44,360 nucleotides of DNA. Origin: Brachybacterium nesterenkovii. Lineage in GTDB: Bacteria > Actinomycetota > Actinomycetes > Actinomycetales > Dermabacteraceae. The first letter of the stretch is position 1. Every line of letters begins with the position of its first letter. A program made the translations under genes and the position numbers. Under the pieces are notes generated by a model, which saw only the letters and a program-made list of their open reading frames with translations, was not told the DNA's origin and did not search any database. Of this stretch, positions 8,516 to 15,690 are shown piece by piece. Where the stretch lies: the NCBI RefSeq assembly GCF_900163655.1, contig NZ_FWFG01000094.1, positions 1-44,360 of the forward strand, given 5' to 3'.

Positions 8516-9187
8516 TCACCTCCGGTATGCGCGGCCGAGCCGCTGCTCGAGCCGCTGCTGCAGCCAGCTGTAGACGACGACCATCACCCAGTACACGAGC
8601 CCCACCACGAGGAACGTCTCGAAGAAGCGGAACGACGACGAGGCGATGATCTTGGCCTCGGCGAAGATCTCCGTGAGCCCTAGCGTGAAGGCCACGGACG
8701 TCTCCTTGAGGAGCGAGACGAAGATGTTGCCGGTGGCCGGCAGGGCGTTGAACGCGGCCTGCGGGATGATGTAGCGCCGGTAGACCTGGACTCGGGTCAT
8801 CCCCGTCGCGAGCCCCGCCTCGTACTGCCCGCGGTCCACGCTCGCGAGCGCGGCCCGGAAGATCTCCGCGAGGTACGACGCCTCCTTGAGGGAGAAGCCG
8901 ATGATCGCGGCGGTCAGCGCGCTCATCGTGGACATCGCGGGGAACAGCTGCGGTAGCCCGTAGTAGATGAGGAACAGCTGCACGAGCGTGGGGATCCCGC
9001 GGAACAGCGAGATGTACAGCTGCGCGATCTGGTCGAGCACGGGGATCCTCGCGAAGCGGATGAGCGCGAGCACGAGCCCGAGCAGCACCGCGAGCACCAT
9101 CGAGACGACGGCGATCAGCAGCGTGACCGGCAGGTACGGCAGCAGCTCCGGCAGGACGCCGAGCATGTATCCGGGATCGAGGTCCAT
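8516..9187 (-). CDS. Polar amino-acid ABC transporter, permease protein
   Basis: A 223-residue integral membrane protein of the HisMQ/GlnP permease family, with about five membrane helices (for example VTLLIAVVSMVLAVLLGLVL). The cytoplasmic EAA-type loop that contacts the ATPase is visible as EIFRAALASVDRGQYEAGLA followed by the usual turn. Only one permease gene is present, so it would act as a homodimer. It sits 3 nt from the binding-protein stop and 4 nt from the ATPase start, which suggests strict co-translation. Confidence 0.93.
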   Translation of the reverse strand: MDLDPGYMLGVLPELLPYLPVTLLIAVVSMVLAVLLGLVLALIRFARIPVLDQIAQLYISLFRGIPTLVQLFLIYYGLPQLFPAMSTMSALTAAIIGFSLKEASYLAEIFRAALASVDRGQYEAGLATGMTRVQVYRRYIIPQAAFNALPATGNIFVSLLKETSVAFTLGLTEIFAEAKIIASSSFRFFETFLVVGLVYWVMVVVYSWLQQRLEQRLGRAYRR

Positions 9188-9190
9188 GGC

Positions 9191-10006
9191 TCAGCTCCCC
9201 GTGTAGCCCTCGGGCTTCGCCGAGATGTCGGAGCCGAAGTGCTTCTCGGCGAGGGCCTTCAGGGAGCCGTCGGCGCGCATCGCCTCGATCTGCTCGTCGA
9301 CCTGCGCGACGAGCTCAGAGCCCTGGGCGAAGGGCAGGCCCACGGCCTCCCACGCGATGGGGTCGCCCACGAACTTTAGGGGCGCGGACGTCTTCTTGAT
9401 CTCCGCGAGCAGGATGCCCGTGGAGTTGATGTAGCCGTCGATGCGGCCGGCGAGGACGTCCTGCATGGCGCCATCGCGGGTCTCGTAGGTGCGGATGGCG
9501 ACCTGCGTGCCCGTCTCGGCGATCCAGTCCTCGAGGTGCGTGACGTTGTTGGATCCCAGGACGCCGCCGACGGTCTTCCCGGCGAGGTCCGGCAGGGCAT
9601 TGATCTGTGCGTTCGCCTCGAGGGTCACGATGGTCGCGCCCATGTACGCGTACGGCTTCGCGAACGAGTACTGCTCCTCGCGCTTGGCGGTCATGGCGAC
9701 GTTGTTGGCGACCGTGTCGAGCTTCTTGGCCTCGAGCTGGCCCATGAGGCCCGAGAAGTCGGCGTTGGTCCACTGGACCTTCTTGCCGAGCTTTCCCGCG
9801 ATGGCCTCGAGGACCTCGACGTCGTAGCCGACGAGCTTCCCTCCTTCCTTGTAGGAGTTGGGGAACGACTGTCCGGTCGCGCCGGCGCGCAGCGTCGAGG
9901 ATCCCGCCCCGCCGGAGCAGGCGGCGAGCAGCGGCAGGGCGAGGGCGCCGAGGCCGAAGGCGCGGCGGCTGAGGGATGCGGGGGTGCGGGGGGCGGTGGC
10001 GGTCAT
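9191..10006 (-). CDS. Polar amino-acid ABC transporter, substrate-binding lipoprotein
   Basis: A family 3 solute-binding protein of about 271 residues. The N-terminus has an SRRAFGLGA stretch, a hydrophobic core and a lipobox LAAC, so it is a membrane-tethered lipoprotein. LVGYDVEVLEAIAGKLGKKV and NVAMTAKREEQYSFAKPY are typical; the Arg in TAKREEQ corresponds to the residue that grips the substrate alpha-carboxylate. At the second lobe, where cystine and related binders usually have a conserved Asp (GRVDxxxND), this protein reads GRIDGYINSTG. The acidic residue just after Asn is missing, which may mean a non-standard amino group in the ligand. The ATG at 10006 overlaps the GNAT stop (ATGA). 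The longer frame upstream is only a shadow of the GNAT gene. Confidence 0.9.
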   Translation of the reverse strand: MTATAPRTPASLSRRAFGLGALALPLLAACSGGAGSSTLRAGATGQSFPNSYKEGGKLVGYDVEVLEAIAGKLGKKVQWTNADFSGLMGQLEAKKLDTVANNVAMTAKREEQYSFAKPYAYMGATIVTLEANAQINALPDLAGKTVGGVLGSNNVTHLEDWIAETGTQVAIRTYETRDGAMQDVLAGRIDGYINSTGILLAEIKKTSAPLKFVGDPIAWEAVGLPFAQGSELVAQVDEQIEAMRADGSLKALAEKHFGSDISAKPEGYTGS

Positions 10007-10569
10007 CGGGCGATTCCTTCCAGGTAGGAGACGTGCGCGGCGCGCCAGGTCTCGAAGGCGGCGGGGTCGAGCGGCTTGAGGTGGTAGTCGGTCAGGTGGC
10101 CCAGTCCCAGGTCGCGGCTGCCGATGCGCTCGTAGCCGCGGCGGACGTAGTAGTCGCCGAGCCACGGGTGCTCGCGGGCCGTGCCGAGGGTGACGGCGGG
10201 GGCGCGCAGCTGCTCGCGCAGGACGTCCTCGATGCGCTCGAGGACCTCGGAGCCGAGGCCGCGCTCGGGACAGGCGGGGTCGGCGGCGAGCCAGCCGAGG
10301 TGCGGCAGCGCGAGCGGCCCCGGGTTCGGGCCCCACGGGACGCGGATCGAGATCGTCGCGAGGATCCGCTCGGGGGCCGCGGGGTCGACGAGGCCGTGGG
10401 CGAGGTTCCCCCGCAGGTGGGCGAGGACGTCGTCCCGCGTGGCGTCGGAGGCGCCGAAGCGCACCCCGAGCTCGAGGTCCGCGGCGTAGGCGGCGTGGAG
10501 GATGGCGAGGAGGGCGTCGGCGTCGGCCGCCCCGAGGCGTCGCAGGACGCGCCCCGCGCGCTCGGTCAT
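10003..10569 (-). CDS. GNAT family N-acetyltransferase
   Basis: A 188-residue GCN5-related acetyltransferase. The acetyl-CoA binding region is LGWLAADPACPERGLGSEVL, where RGLGSE stands for the Q/RxxGxG/A signature. The end shows the usual DYYVRRGYERIG beta-bulge motif. It overlaps the lyase stop and the binding-protein start by 4 nt each, so it is part of the operon. It might acetylate an amine released by the lyase, for export or detoxification, but the acceptor cannot be read from the sequence. Confidence 0.85.
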   Translation of the reverse strand: MTERAGRVLRRLGAADADALLAILHAAYAADLELGVRFGASDATRDDVLAHLRGNLAHGLVDPAAPERILATISIRVPWGPNPGPLALPHLGWLAADPACPERGLGSEVLERIEDVLREQLRAPAVTLGTAREHPWLGDYYVRRGYERIGSRDLGLGHLTDYHLKPLDPAAFETWRAAHVSYLEGIAR

Positions 10570-11921
10570 GCCAGGCCCGCCGCGTCGTAGCCGGCGAGGA
10601 CGGCGTCGACGGCCTCGCCGGTCTCGCCGAGGTACTCGCGGGGCTCGAGCCACGAGGCGATCTGCGCCTCGTCGAAGCGCTCGGCCACGCGGGGGTCGGC
10701 GGCCAGGAGGTGCTCGAGGCGATCGCCCGTCTCAGCGGCGGTCATCGCGGCGTCGTACACGATCGTGTGGGCGGTCTGCTTGCCCAGGACCCGGCCGATC
10801 TCGAACATCGCCTTCTCGCTCAGGAGGAGCCCGCCCTGGAGGTCGAGGTTGCGGGCCATCGCGTCGGCGTGGACGACGAGGGTCGACAGGATGCGGCCCA
10901 TGCCCGCGAGCTGCGCGGACAGGTACTGGTGGATCTCGGGGAGCGCCACCCACTCGGCGCGCCACGAGATCGCGTCGCGCTCGTGGACCGTGGCCATGCC
11001 GTCGAGGACCAGGGCCGCGGCGTGCTTGACAGGCGCGGTGAGCGCGGCGGCGCCCTCGAGGAGGGCGGGGTTGCGCTTGTGGGGCATCGTCGTGGAGCCG
11101 ATCTTGCCGCTCGTGAACGCCTCCTCGACCTCGCCGATCTCGGTGTGCATGAGGGTCGACAGCTCGGTCGCGATCTTGCCCAGGGTCGCGGAGACGAGCG
11201 CGAGCGTCGAGGTCCACGCGGCGATGCGGTCGCGCGAGGACTGCCAGGAGATGCGCGGGGCGGCGAGCCCCAAGAGCTCGAGGGTCCCGCGCTCGACCTC
11301 CCGGCCGCGGCCGTCGAACGAGGCGTACGTGCCGACGGCGCCGTTGATGTTGCCCACCAGCACGTCCGCGGCGGCCCGGTCGAACCGCTCGACGTGGCGG
11401 AGGATCTCGTCGAGCCAGATCGCGGCCTTGAAGCCGAAGGTCGTGGGCAGCGCCTGGACGAAGTGGGTGCGGGCGACCATCGGGGTGTCGCGGTGGGTGC
11501 GGGCGAGGTGGGCCAGCGCCGTCGCGACGGCCACGAGGTCGGCGCGCAGCAGCGCGATCGCATCGCGGATCTGCAGGATCGTGCCGGTGTCGACGACGTC
11601 CTGGGTGGTCACGCCGTAGTGGACCCATTCGCCGTGCTCCCCCGCCGCGTGCTGGAGGGCGTGGACGGTCGCGTTGAGCGAGTGCATCACCCGGGCCGCC
11701 TCGGCGGCGATGGCTCCGAGGTCGAAGTCGCCGGTCGCGGCCTCGGCGATCGCATCGCCGGCCTCGGCGGGGATGAGTCCGAGCCGTGCCTCGGCGCGGG
11801 CGAGGGCGGCCTCGACGTCGAGCTGGCGGCGCAGGCGCGCCTCCTCGCTCCACACCTCGCGCATCGCGGGCGTGCCGAAGCTGTTGCCGATCGTCAGCAT
11901 GTCGAGGACGTGGGAGGACAC
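10566..11921 (-). CDS. Aspartase/fumarase superfamily lyase (PcaB/EDDS-lyase-like)
   Basis: A 451-residue member of the aspartase/fumarase superfamily. The signature loop GSTTMPHKRNP (near residue 277) is intact, as are WVHYGVTTQDVVDTG and ARTHFVQALPTTFGFK. The C-terminal part (HERDAISWRAEWVALPEIHQ, NLDLQGGLLLSE) resembles 3-carboxy-cis,cis-muconate cycloisomerase and C-N lyases such as EDDS or iminodisuccinate lyase more than PurB. No protocatechuate genes are near, so a C-N lyase giving fumarate plus an amine is more likely. The GTG start at 11921 is chosen for its AAGGAG ribosome-binding site 4 nt upstream; an in-frame ATG exists at 11969. First gene of the operon with GNAT, importer and MmgE/PrpD. 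Confidence 0.85.
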   Translation of the reverse strand: MSSHVLDMLTIGNSFGTPAMREVWSEEARLRRQLDVEAALARAEARLGLIPAEAGDAIAEAATGDFDLGAIAAEAARVMHSLNATVHALQHAAGEHGEWVHYGVTTQDVVDTGTILQIRDAIALLRADLVAVATALAHLARTHRDTPMVARTHFVQALPTTFGFKAAIWLDEILRHVERFDRAAADVLVGNINGAVGTYASFDGRGREVERGTLELLGLAAPRISWQSSRDRIAAWTSTLALVSATLGKIATELSTLMHTEIGEVEEAFTSGKIGSTTMPHKRNPALLEGAAALTAPVKHAAALVLDGMATVHERDAISWRAEWVALPEIHQYLSAQLAGMGRILSTLVVHADAMARNLDLQGGLLLSEKAMFEIGRVLGKQTAHTIVYDAAMTAAETGDRLEHLLAADPRVAERFDEAQIASWLEPREYLGETGEAVDAVLAGYDAAGLA

Positions 11922-11991
11922 GGGGCTCCTTCGGGGGCGGGCGCTCGGCGCGCCGACTGACGAGCGCACCTTGGGGGCACCATAACGCTAG

Positions 11992-12040
11992 GTGACGCGC
12001 GTTCTTATGGCGAGCCAAAGGTGACGTGATGTGACGTGGT
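11992..12040. promoter_or_regulatory. GTGACG direct repeats upstream of the lyase operon
   Basis: Two tandem 10-bp units, GTGACGTGAT (12021-12030) and GTGACGTGGT (12031-12040), with a third GTGACG at 11992-11997. One helical turn apart, they could be a binding site for an operon regulator, located 70-120 bp upstream of the lyase start. No regulator gene is adjacent. No clear promoter could be fixed. Confidence 0.35.
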
Positions 12041-12192
12041 GATCAGCCGGGCGCCGACGGGAGCGGCGACCAGGCGGGACGCTCCGGGGGCGACATCACG
12101 CCCTCGACGGGCGCGGCGATCCGCTCGGACCTCGTCCGGGCGGCGCGGTCGGACCGGGGCCGGTCGGCGCGGTCGGGCCAGGGCCGGTCGGG

Positions 12193-12208
12193 CCGGGGCC
12201 GGCCCCGG
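12193..12208. terminator. GC palindrome after the uracil-DNA glycosylase gene
   Basis: A 16-bp perfect palindrome CCGGGGCCGGCCCCGG, starting 7 nt beyond the stop codon of the minus-strand gene. It has no U-tract, as is usual for high-GC actinobacterial terminators. Confidence 0.45.
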
Positions 12209-12215
12209 ACCGTGA

Positions 12216-12845
12216 TCAGCGCGAGGGCGCGAAGCGCTCCATGCCCGCGGCATCGGCGGCCTCGCGGTAGGCCGCGGCGAGCGAGGCGACGGTCTCGTGG
12301 GCGTTGAGCCCGCTCGGGTTCGGGACGACGAGCAGCGGGGTCGCCTCGAGCACCGGCGCCTGGGCTCCGGCCTCCTCGAGCGCGCGCCGCGGCCAGCCGT
12401 CCTGGCGCCCCGCGCGTGCCCGCCGTTCGCCGAACGCGATGCGGTAGGCCGTGATCCCGGCGACCGCGACGGCCGCGGGCCGGTGCGTCAAGACCGTGCG
12501 CACGAGGCGCGCCGCCCCCTCGCGCAGCTCGTCGTCGCTCAGCTCGTCGGCGCGGGCGGTCGCGCGGCGGACCAGGTTGGTGATGCCCAGGCCGATCGCC
12601 CGCAGGTGCGCGAGGTCCTCGGGCGCGTAGCCCTCCGCCGGGTCGATGAGGCGGTCGGTGATGCCCGCGGCGGCGAGGGCGGGGTGGAAGCGGTTGCCGG
12701 GGCGCGCGAAGTGGGCGCCCGTCGCGCCCGTCCACAGGCCGGGGTTGATGCCGACGATCAGCAGGCGCAGCGGGTCGGGCAGGAGGTCGTCGACGACGGC
12801 ATCGCGGGCGGCCTCGAGATCGGCGGGGGTGGGACGCGGAGTCAT
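12216..12845 (-). CDS. mug: G/U mismatch-specific DNA glycosylase
   Basis: A 209-residue glycosylase of the Mug family, which removes uracil (and often ethenocytosine or thymine) from mispairs with guanine. The first active-site motif is LLIVGINPGLWTG, with the Asn of GINPG; the second is VVPNPSGLNAH, matching the NPSGLN wedge. GNRFHPALAAAGIT is also conserved. It is cytoplasmic and has no extension. I chose the ATG at 12845 because the protein similarity starts just after it and the longer frame upstream runs into the repeat-rich non-coding tract. No good Shine-Dalgarno sequence is seen. It is not linked to other repair genes. Confidence 0.9.
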   Translation of the reverse strand: MTPRPTPADLEAARDAVVDDLLPDPLRLLIVGINPGLWTGATGAHFARPGNRFHPALAAAGITDRLIDPAEGYAPEDLAHLRAIGLGITNLVRRATARADELSDDELREGAARLVRTVLTHRPAAVAVAGITAYRIAFGERRARAGRQDGWPRRALEEAGAQAPVLEATPLLVVPNPSGLNAHETVASLAAAYREAADAAGMERFAPSR

Positions 12846-12914
12846 GGGGGAAGTGTGGCAGGGGCGGCGGCCCGGGGTCTCCCCGGCGCGGGGACAGGGG
12901 GCCGTCCGGCCTCG

Positions 12915-13355
12915 ATCCCCACATCCATGGCATGCCCACCTCGCACTTATCCACATCGCTGTCCACGACTGGGGACGAATGACAGACGTGTAGTTCCGCA
13001 GGCCGGGGGACTTCGTCCCCACGGTGTGCAGTACCTGTGGGGATCTGCGTCCCGCTCTCCTCCACCGACATCGCAGCCCCCGGTCGAACGCGGCGCTGGG
13101 TCATGGAAGATGCAGGTCATGGGCTCCTTGCAAGTGAACTTCCCCATGTGGCAGACGCATCTGCACGCCTGCGGACGGGGCGCTCGAGCTCGCTCGTCCG
13201 CCCGCTGCTGGCGGATCAGGCGGGGATGGATAGGGGGTGCGGTCCGCGACATGACGCCCCGAGATCCACAGGTCCACCCTTGTTATCCACACTTTCGTGG
13301 CGTCGTCCCCCAACAGCCCCGAGTTATCCCCAATTCACTCCACAGCTGGGGATAA
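12915..13355. promoter_or_regulatory. Cluster of DnaA-box-like 9-mers
   Basis: Two perfect TTATCCACA boxes (12947-12955 and 13283-13291) lie in the same direction. Near matches are TTATCCCCA at 13324-13332 and, inverted, at 13347-13355; AGATCCACA at 13262-13270; CTGTCCACG at 12959-12967; ATCCCCACA at 12915-12923 and inverted at 13036-13044. No dnaA or dnaN gene is in the window, so this is not shown to be an origin. It could bind DnaA as an accessory or titration site. Confidence 0.45.
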
Positions 13356-13404
13356 TCACACGCTTGTCATTCCCGCACACCCGTTCGACTCGGCAGCCAC
13401 GAGG

Positions 13405-13536
13405 GCGCGCACGACCCCGCATACCGTGCATCTTCCCTCCCGCGCAGCATGCACCCCCTCCCGCACACCGCGAATCTCCCCTCCCGCGCAGCGCGCGCAC
13501 GACCCCGCGTACCGAGCATCTTCCCTCCCGCGCAGC
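13405..13536. repeat. 44-bp tandem repeat, three units
   Basis: Units begin at 13405, 13449 and 13493. Units 1 and 3 differ at only a few bases; unit 2 is more diverged in its first half but shares the TCCCGCGCAGC end. Intergenic minisatellite with no array of spacers. Confidence 0.85.
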
Positions 13537-13582
13537 GCGCACTCCCTGCCGCCCGACCGTCTGACTCCACGACGCCCGGCCC

Positions 13583-13661
13583 CATGGGAAGAACCGCAGT
13601 CATACGCACCATCAGCCGCATATACGGCCCGACTGCGCGCATACGTGCGTCTCTTCCCATG
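13583..13661. repeat. Imperfect 79-bp palindrome with CATATACGGCC core
   Basis: The outer arms CATGGGAAGA and TCTTCCCATG are perfect complements. The inner arms match at roughly two thirds of positions. The centre carries CATATACGGCC followed 9 nt later by GCATA, the same layout as in the palindrome at 37234-37290. Confidence 0.65.
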
Positions 13662-13751
13662 CCCGCGGAGATCATCGGACCGAGCAGCAGCCACAGTCAC
13701 TGGCGCTGGCACTGGCTTCGGCACTGGCACCTCAGACCGCATGCCTCACGT

Positions 13752-13800
13752 CCCAGACCCCAGACTCCAGACCCCAGACCCCAGACCCCAGACCCCATGC
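13752..13800. repeat. 7-bp tandem repeat (CCCAGAC), about seven units
   Basis: Six units of CCCAGAC (one with T for the first C) and a decayed seventh. Non-coding microsatellite. Confidence 0.85.
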
Positions 13801-13814
13801 TGCGCGCGGCGCCC

Positions 13815-13900
13815 GGCCGTCACCAGCCGTCGCGCGCCACCCCGACCGTCACCAGCCGGCGCGCGCCACCCCGACCGTCACCAGCCGGCGAGCGCCCCCG
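13815..13900. repeat. 29-bp tandem repeat spanning the rhomboid stop codon
   Basis: Three units begin at 13815, 13844 and 13873. The third contains the last codons (Ala-Gly-Trp) and stop of the rhomboid gene on the minus strand; the other two copy this end into the downstream DNA. Confidence 0.85.
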
Positions 13901-15305
13901 TCGGCACCGTCATCGCGCGCACCGCCACCAGTCCCAGGCACAGCAGCACCGCCCCGGCGATCACCCCCGCATGGATCAGGGCGGAGCGCCTCGCGAGCGC
14001 CACCCGGTCCGCCCCCGGGGACGCCTTGGGCCGCGTCGCGAACAGGGCGGCCGTCGTCGCCGTGCCCACGAGCAGTCCGCCCAGGTGCCCCTGCCAGGAG
14101 ATCCCCGGGACCATGAACGTGATCAGCAGGTTCAGGACGATCAGCACGATGATCTGCCCGGACTCCGCGCCCATGCGCCGGTTGATGACGAACATCGAGC
14201 CGAACAGGCCGAACACACCGCCGCTCGCACCGACCGTGCCTCCGACCCACGAGGTGGTCATCGGGTCGGTCAGGAGCAGCACCGCCGTATGCCCCGCGAG
14301 GATCGACACGAGGTAGACGGCGAGGTAGCGCCACGGCCCCATCGCCCGCTCGAGGTACTGGCCCACCACCCACAGGGCGTACATGTTGAACGCCAGGTGC
14401 ATGAGGCTGCCGTGGAGGAAACCGCTGGTCAGGAAGGTCCACGGCATGGCGAGCGCCCGGAACGGCGCGAACATGAGGAGGTTCTCGACCACGCCGGGAG
14501 CCACCGTCTGCCCCAGGTACGCGAGCACACACAGGCCGATGATCGTGTAGGTGACGAGCGGTCGCCCCGAGGAGGTCGCGCCGCCGAGCGTGGTCCGCGG
14601 CGCGGTCTGCCGCTGCTGGCGCTCCATCTCGCGGGCGCAGTCGACGCACAGGACGCCGACGGCGGCCGGCCGCTGGCACTCCGGGCACGCGGGGCGGTCG
14701 CAGCGCTGGCAGCGGACGTAGGCGACGCGGTCCGGGTGACGGGGACAGACGGAGGCGGGGGTGGGATCGGCGACGCCGTACTCGGAGCCCGCCCGGCGAC
14801 GGCCGCTCGCGCCGCGGTTGATGTCCGCGGCGCCGTAGGCATCGGCCGTGGCGCTGTAGCCCTCGCGTTCGGCGGGCCGCTCCCCCGTCCCGTAGCTCTC
14901 GACGGGGTCGGGGTCGGACGGATCGAAGGAGCGCGGGATCTGCCCGTAGCGCTCGGCGTAGGGATCGGCGTCGGCATCTGCGCCGTCGTCCTCCACCGGG
15001 AGCGGGGTGTAGGACTGGCCGGCGTCGTGCCCCGGCGACCATTCCGGGTCCCCGGTGGGGGCCGTGTCGTACTGCCGGGACCAGTCCGGGTCCTCGGCGG
15101 GCCGGTCCGCGTCGTGCGCGGTCGGCGCACCGTCGGGCACGTCGTCATCGACGGATCGGCCCTCGTTGTCGGGTGCCGTCGCGCGGTCGCGCCCCAGAGG
15201 GATCGGGCGCTCCCCCGTGATCGGGTCGCGCGCCCCCTCGTACTCGTACGCGTAGGGATCCTGCGAAGGGTCGTCGGCACCGTAGCCGGAGTCGGAGCGG
15301 CTCAT
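13878..15305 (-). CDS. Rhomboid family intramembrane serine protease with zinc ribbon
   Basis: A 475-residue protein. Residues 1-185 are acidic, low complexity and probably disordered. A Cys-rich zinc-binding segment (about 187-227: CPRHPDRVAYVRCQRCDRP followed by CPEC and CVDC) precedes six or so membrane helices. The rhomboid core is complete: FLHGSLMHLAFNMYALWVVG, catalytic Ser in GASGGVFG (near 358) and catalytic His in WQGHLGG (near 407). It cleaves membrane proteins within or near the bilayer; the substrate is unknown. The ATG at 15305 is chosen because it has GGGGAG 9 nt upstream and the N-terminal region beyond it has no family character. In many actinobacteria a rhomboid gene lies beside cyclophilin near the replication origin, as seen here. 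The 3' end is duplicated in a 29-bp repeat array. Confidence 0.9.
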   Translation of the reverse strand: MSRSDSGYGADDPSQDPYAYEYEGARDPITGERPIPLGRDRATAPDNEGRSVDDDVPDGAPTAHDADRPAEDPDWSRQYDTAPTGDPEWSPGHDAGQSYTPLPVEDDGADADADPYAERYGQIPRSFDPSDPDPVESYGTGERPAEREGYSATADAYGAADINRGASGRRRAGSEYGVADPTPASVCPRHPDRVAYVRCQRCDRPACPECQRPAAVGVLCVDCAREMERQQRQTAPRTTLGGATSSGRPLVTYTIIGLCVLAYLGQTVAPGVVENLLMFAPFRALAMPWTFLTSGFLHGSLMHLAFNMYALWVVGQYLERAMGPWRYLAVYLVSILAGHTAVLLLTDPMTTSWVGGTVGASGGVFGLFGSMFVINRRMGAESGQIIVLIVLNLLITFMVPGISWQGHLGGLLVGTATTAALFATRPKASPGADRVALARRSALIHAGVIAGAVLLCLGLVAVRAMTVPTGALAGW

Positions 15306-15471
15306 GGGGACATTCTCCCCTATGGCCCTGCGCGCACCGCACGGCCAGTCCGCGGACAGCGCGACCATCGGTCGGCAGGCTCCCGCCCCACGCCCTCGAA
15401 CCCCGGGCCCCGGGCCCCGGGCCCCAGATGCGGCCTCCGCACCCCTCCACGGAGCCGCTCGCCGCTCGGCC

Positions 15472-15546
15472 GTCCAGATTCTGCAGACCAGCGGCGTGCG
15501 CCCTGCAATACGCGAGGCACCTGCCGCAGGGATGCAGATTCTGGAC
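15472..15546. repeat. 75-bp dispersed element with inverted ends, copy 1
   Basis: Begins GTCCAGATTCTGCAG and ends ATGCAGATTCTGGAC; the ends are inverted repeats with two mismatches in 15. The copy at 32464-32538 has exactly the same length, an identical 15-bp right end and a shared CGGCRTGCGCC block at the same internal place. Confidence 0.75.
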
Positions 15547-15590
15547 GCTCTCGCCCGACGACCGAGCTCCAGGACCCCGGGACGACGAAC

Positions 15591-15620
15591 GGGGGCGCCC
15601 ACCGTGCGGTGAGCGCCCCC
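15591..15620 (-). terminator. Hairpin downstream of cyclophilin
   Basis: GGGGGCGC and GCGCCCCC pair as an 8-bp stem, continued by CACCG/CGGTG after one mismatch. It lies about 70 nt past the cyclophilin stop. No U-tract. Confidence 0.5.
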
Positions 15621-15690
15621 GTGCAGAAGGTGCGAGTTGAGGGATCGGCCTCCGAGTTCGTCGATCAGCAGACCTGATCCTCCCCGTCGA

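Larger units (their letters stand above)
12846..13877. other. 1.03-kb gene-free tract rich in repeats and DnaA-box-like sites
   Basis: No convincing gene on either strand: the open frames here are biased by repeats and lack start signals. The left half (12915-13355) has a lower GC content and holds DnaA-box-like sequences. The right half has, in order, three 44-bp units, an imperfect palindrome of 79 bp, a CCCAGAC array and three 29-bp units that run into the end of the rhomboid gene. Confidence 0.7.
15306..15690. other. Gene-free stretch between cyclophilin and rhomboid
   Basis: Holds a hairpin likely to end the cyclophilin transcript (15591-15620), one copy of a 75-bp dispersed element (15472-15546) and a short GGGCCCC-type repeat around 15398-15424. 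No gene is seen. Confidence 0.6.

Noticed and set aside
10007-10336. A 110-residue extension of the amino-acid binding protein
   Set aside because: It is Arg/Pro-rich shadow sequence over the GNAT gene. The signal peptide with lipobox starts right after the ATG at 10006.
12915-13355. Calling the DnaA-box-like cluster the chromosomal origin
   Set aside because: No dnaA, dnaN, recF, gyrB or rpmH is in the window and no AT-rich unwinding element is clear. Only a DnaA-binding region can be proposed.
13356-13742. Small Cys/Arg/Gly-rich open frames on the minus strand over the 44-bp repeats
   Set aside because: Their composition follows from the repeats; there is no start signal and no domain, so they are not reported as genes.
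15472-15546. Insertion sequence ends or an integron attC site at the 75-bp element
   Set aside because: No transposase or integrase gene is near, no target duplication is evident, and the attC core sites are not present.
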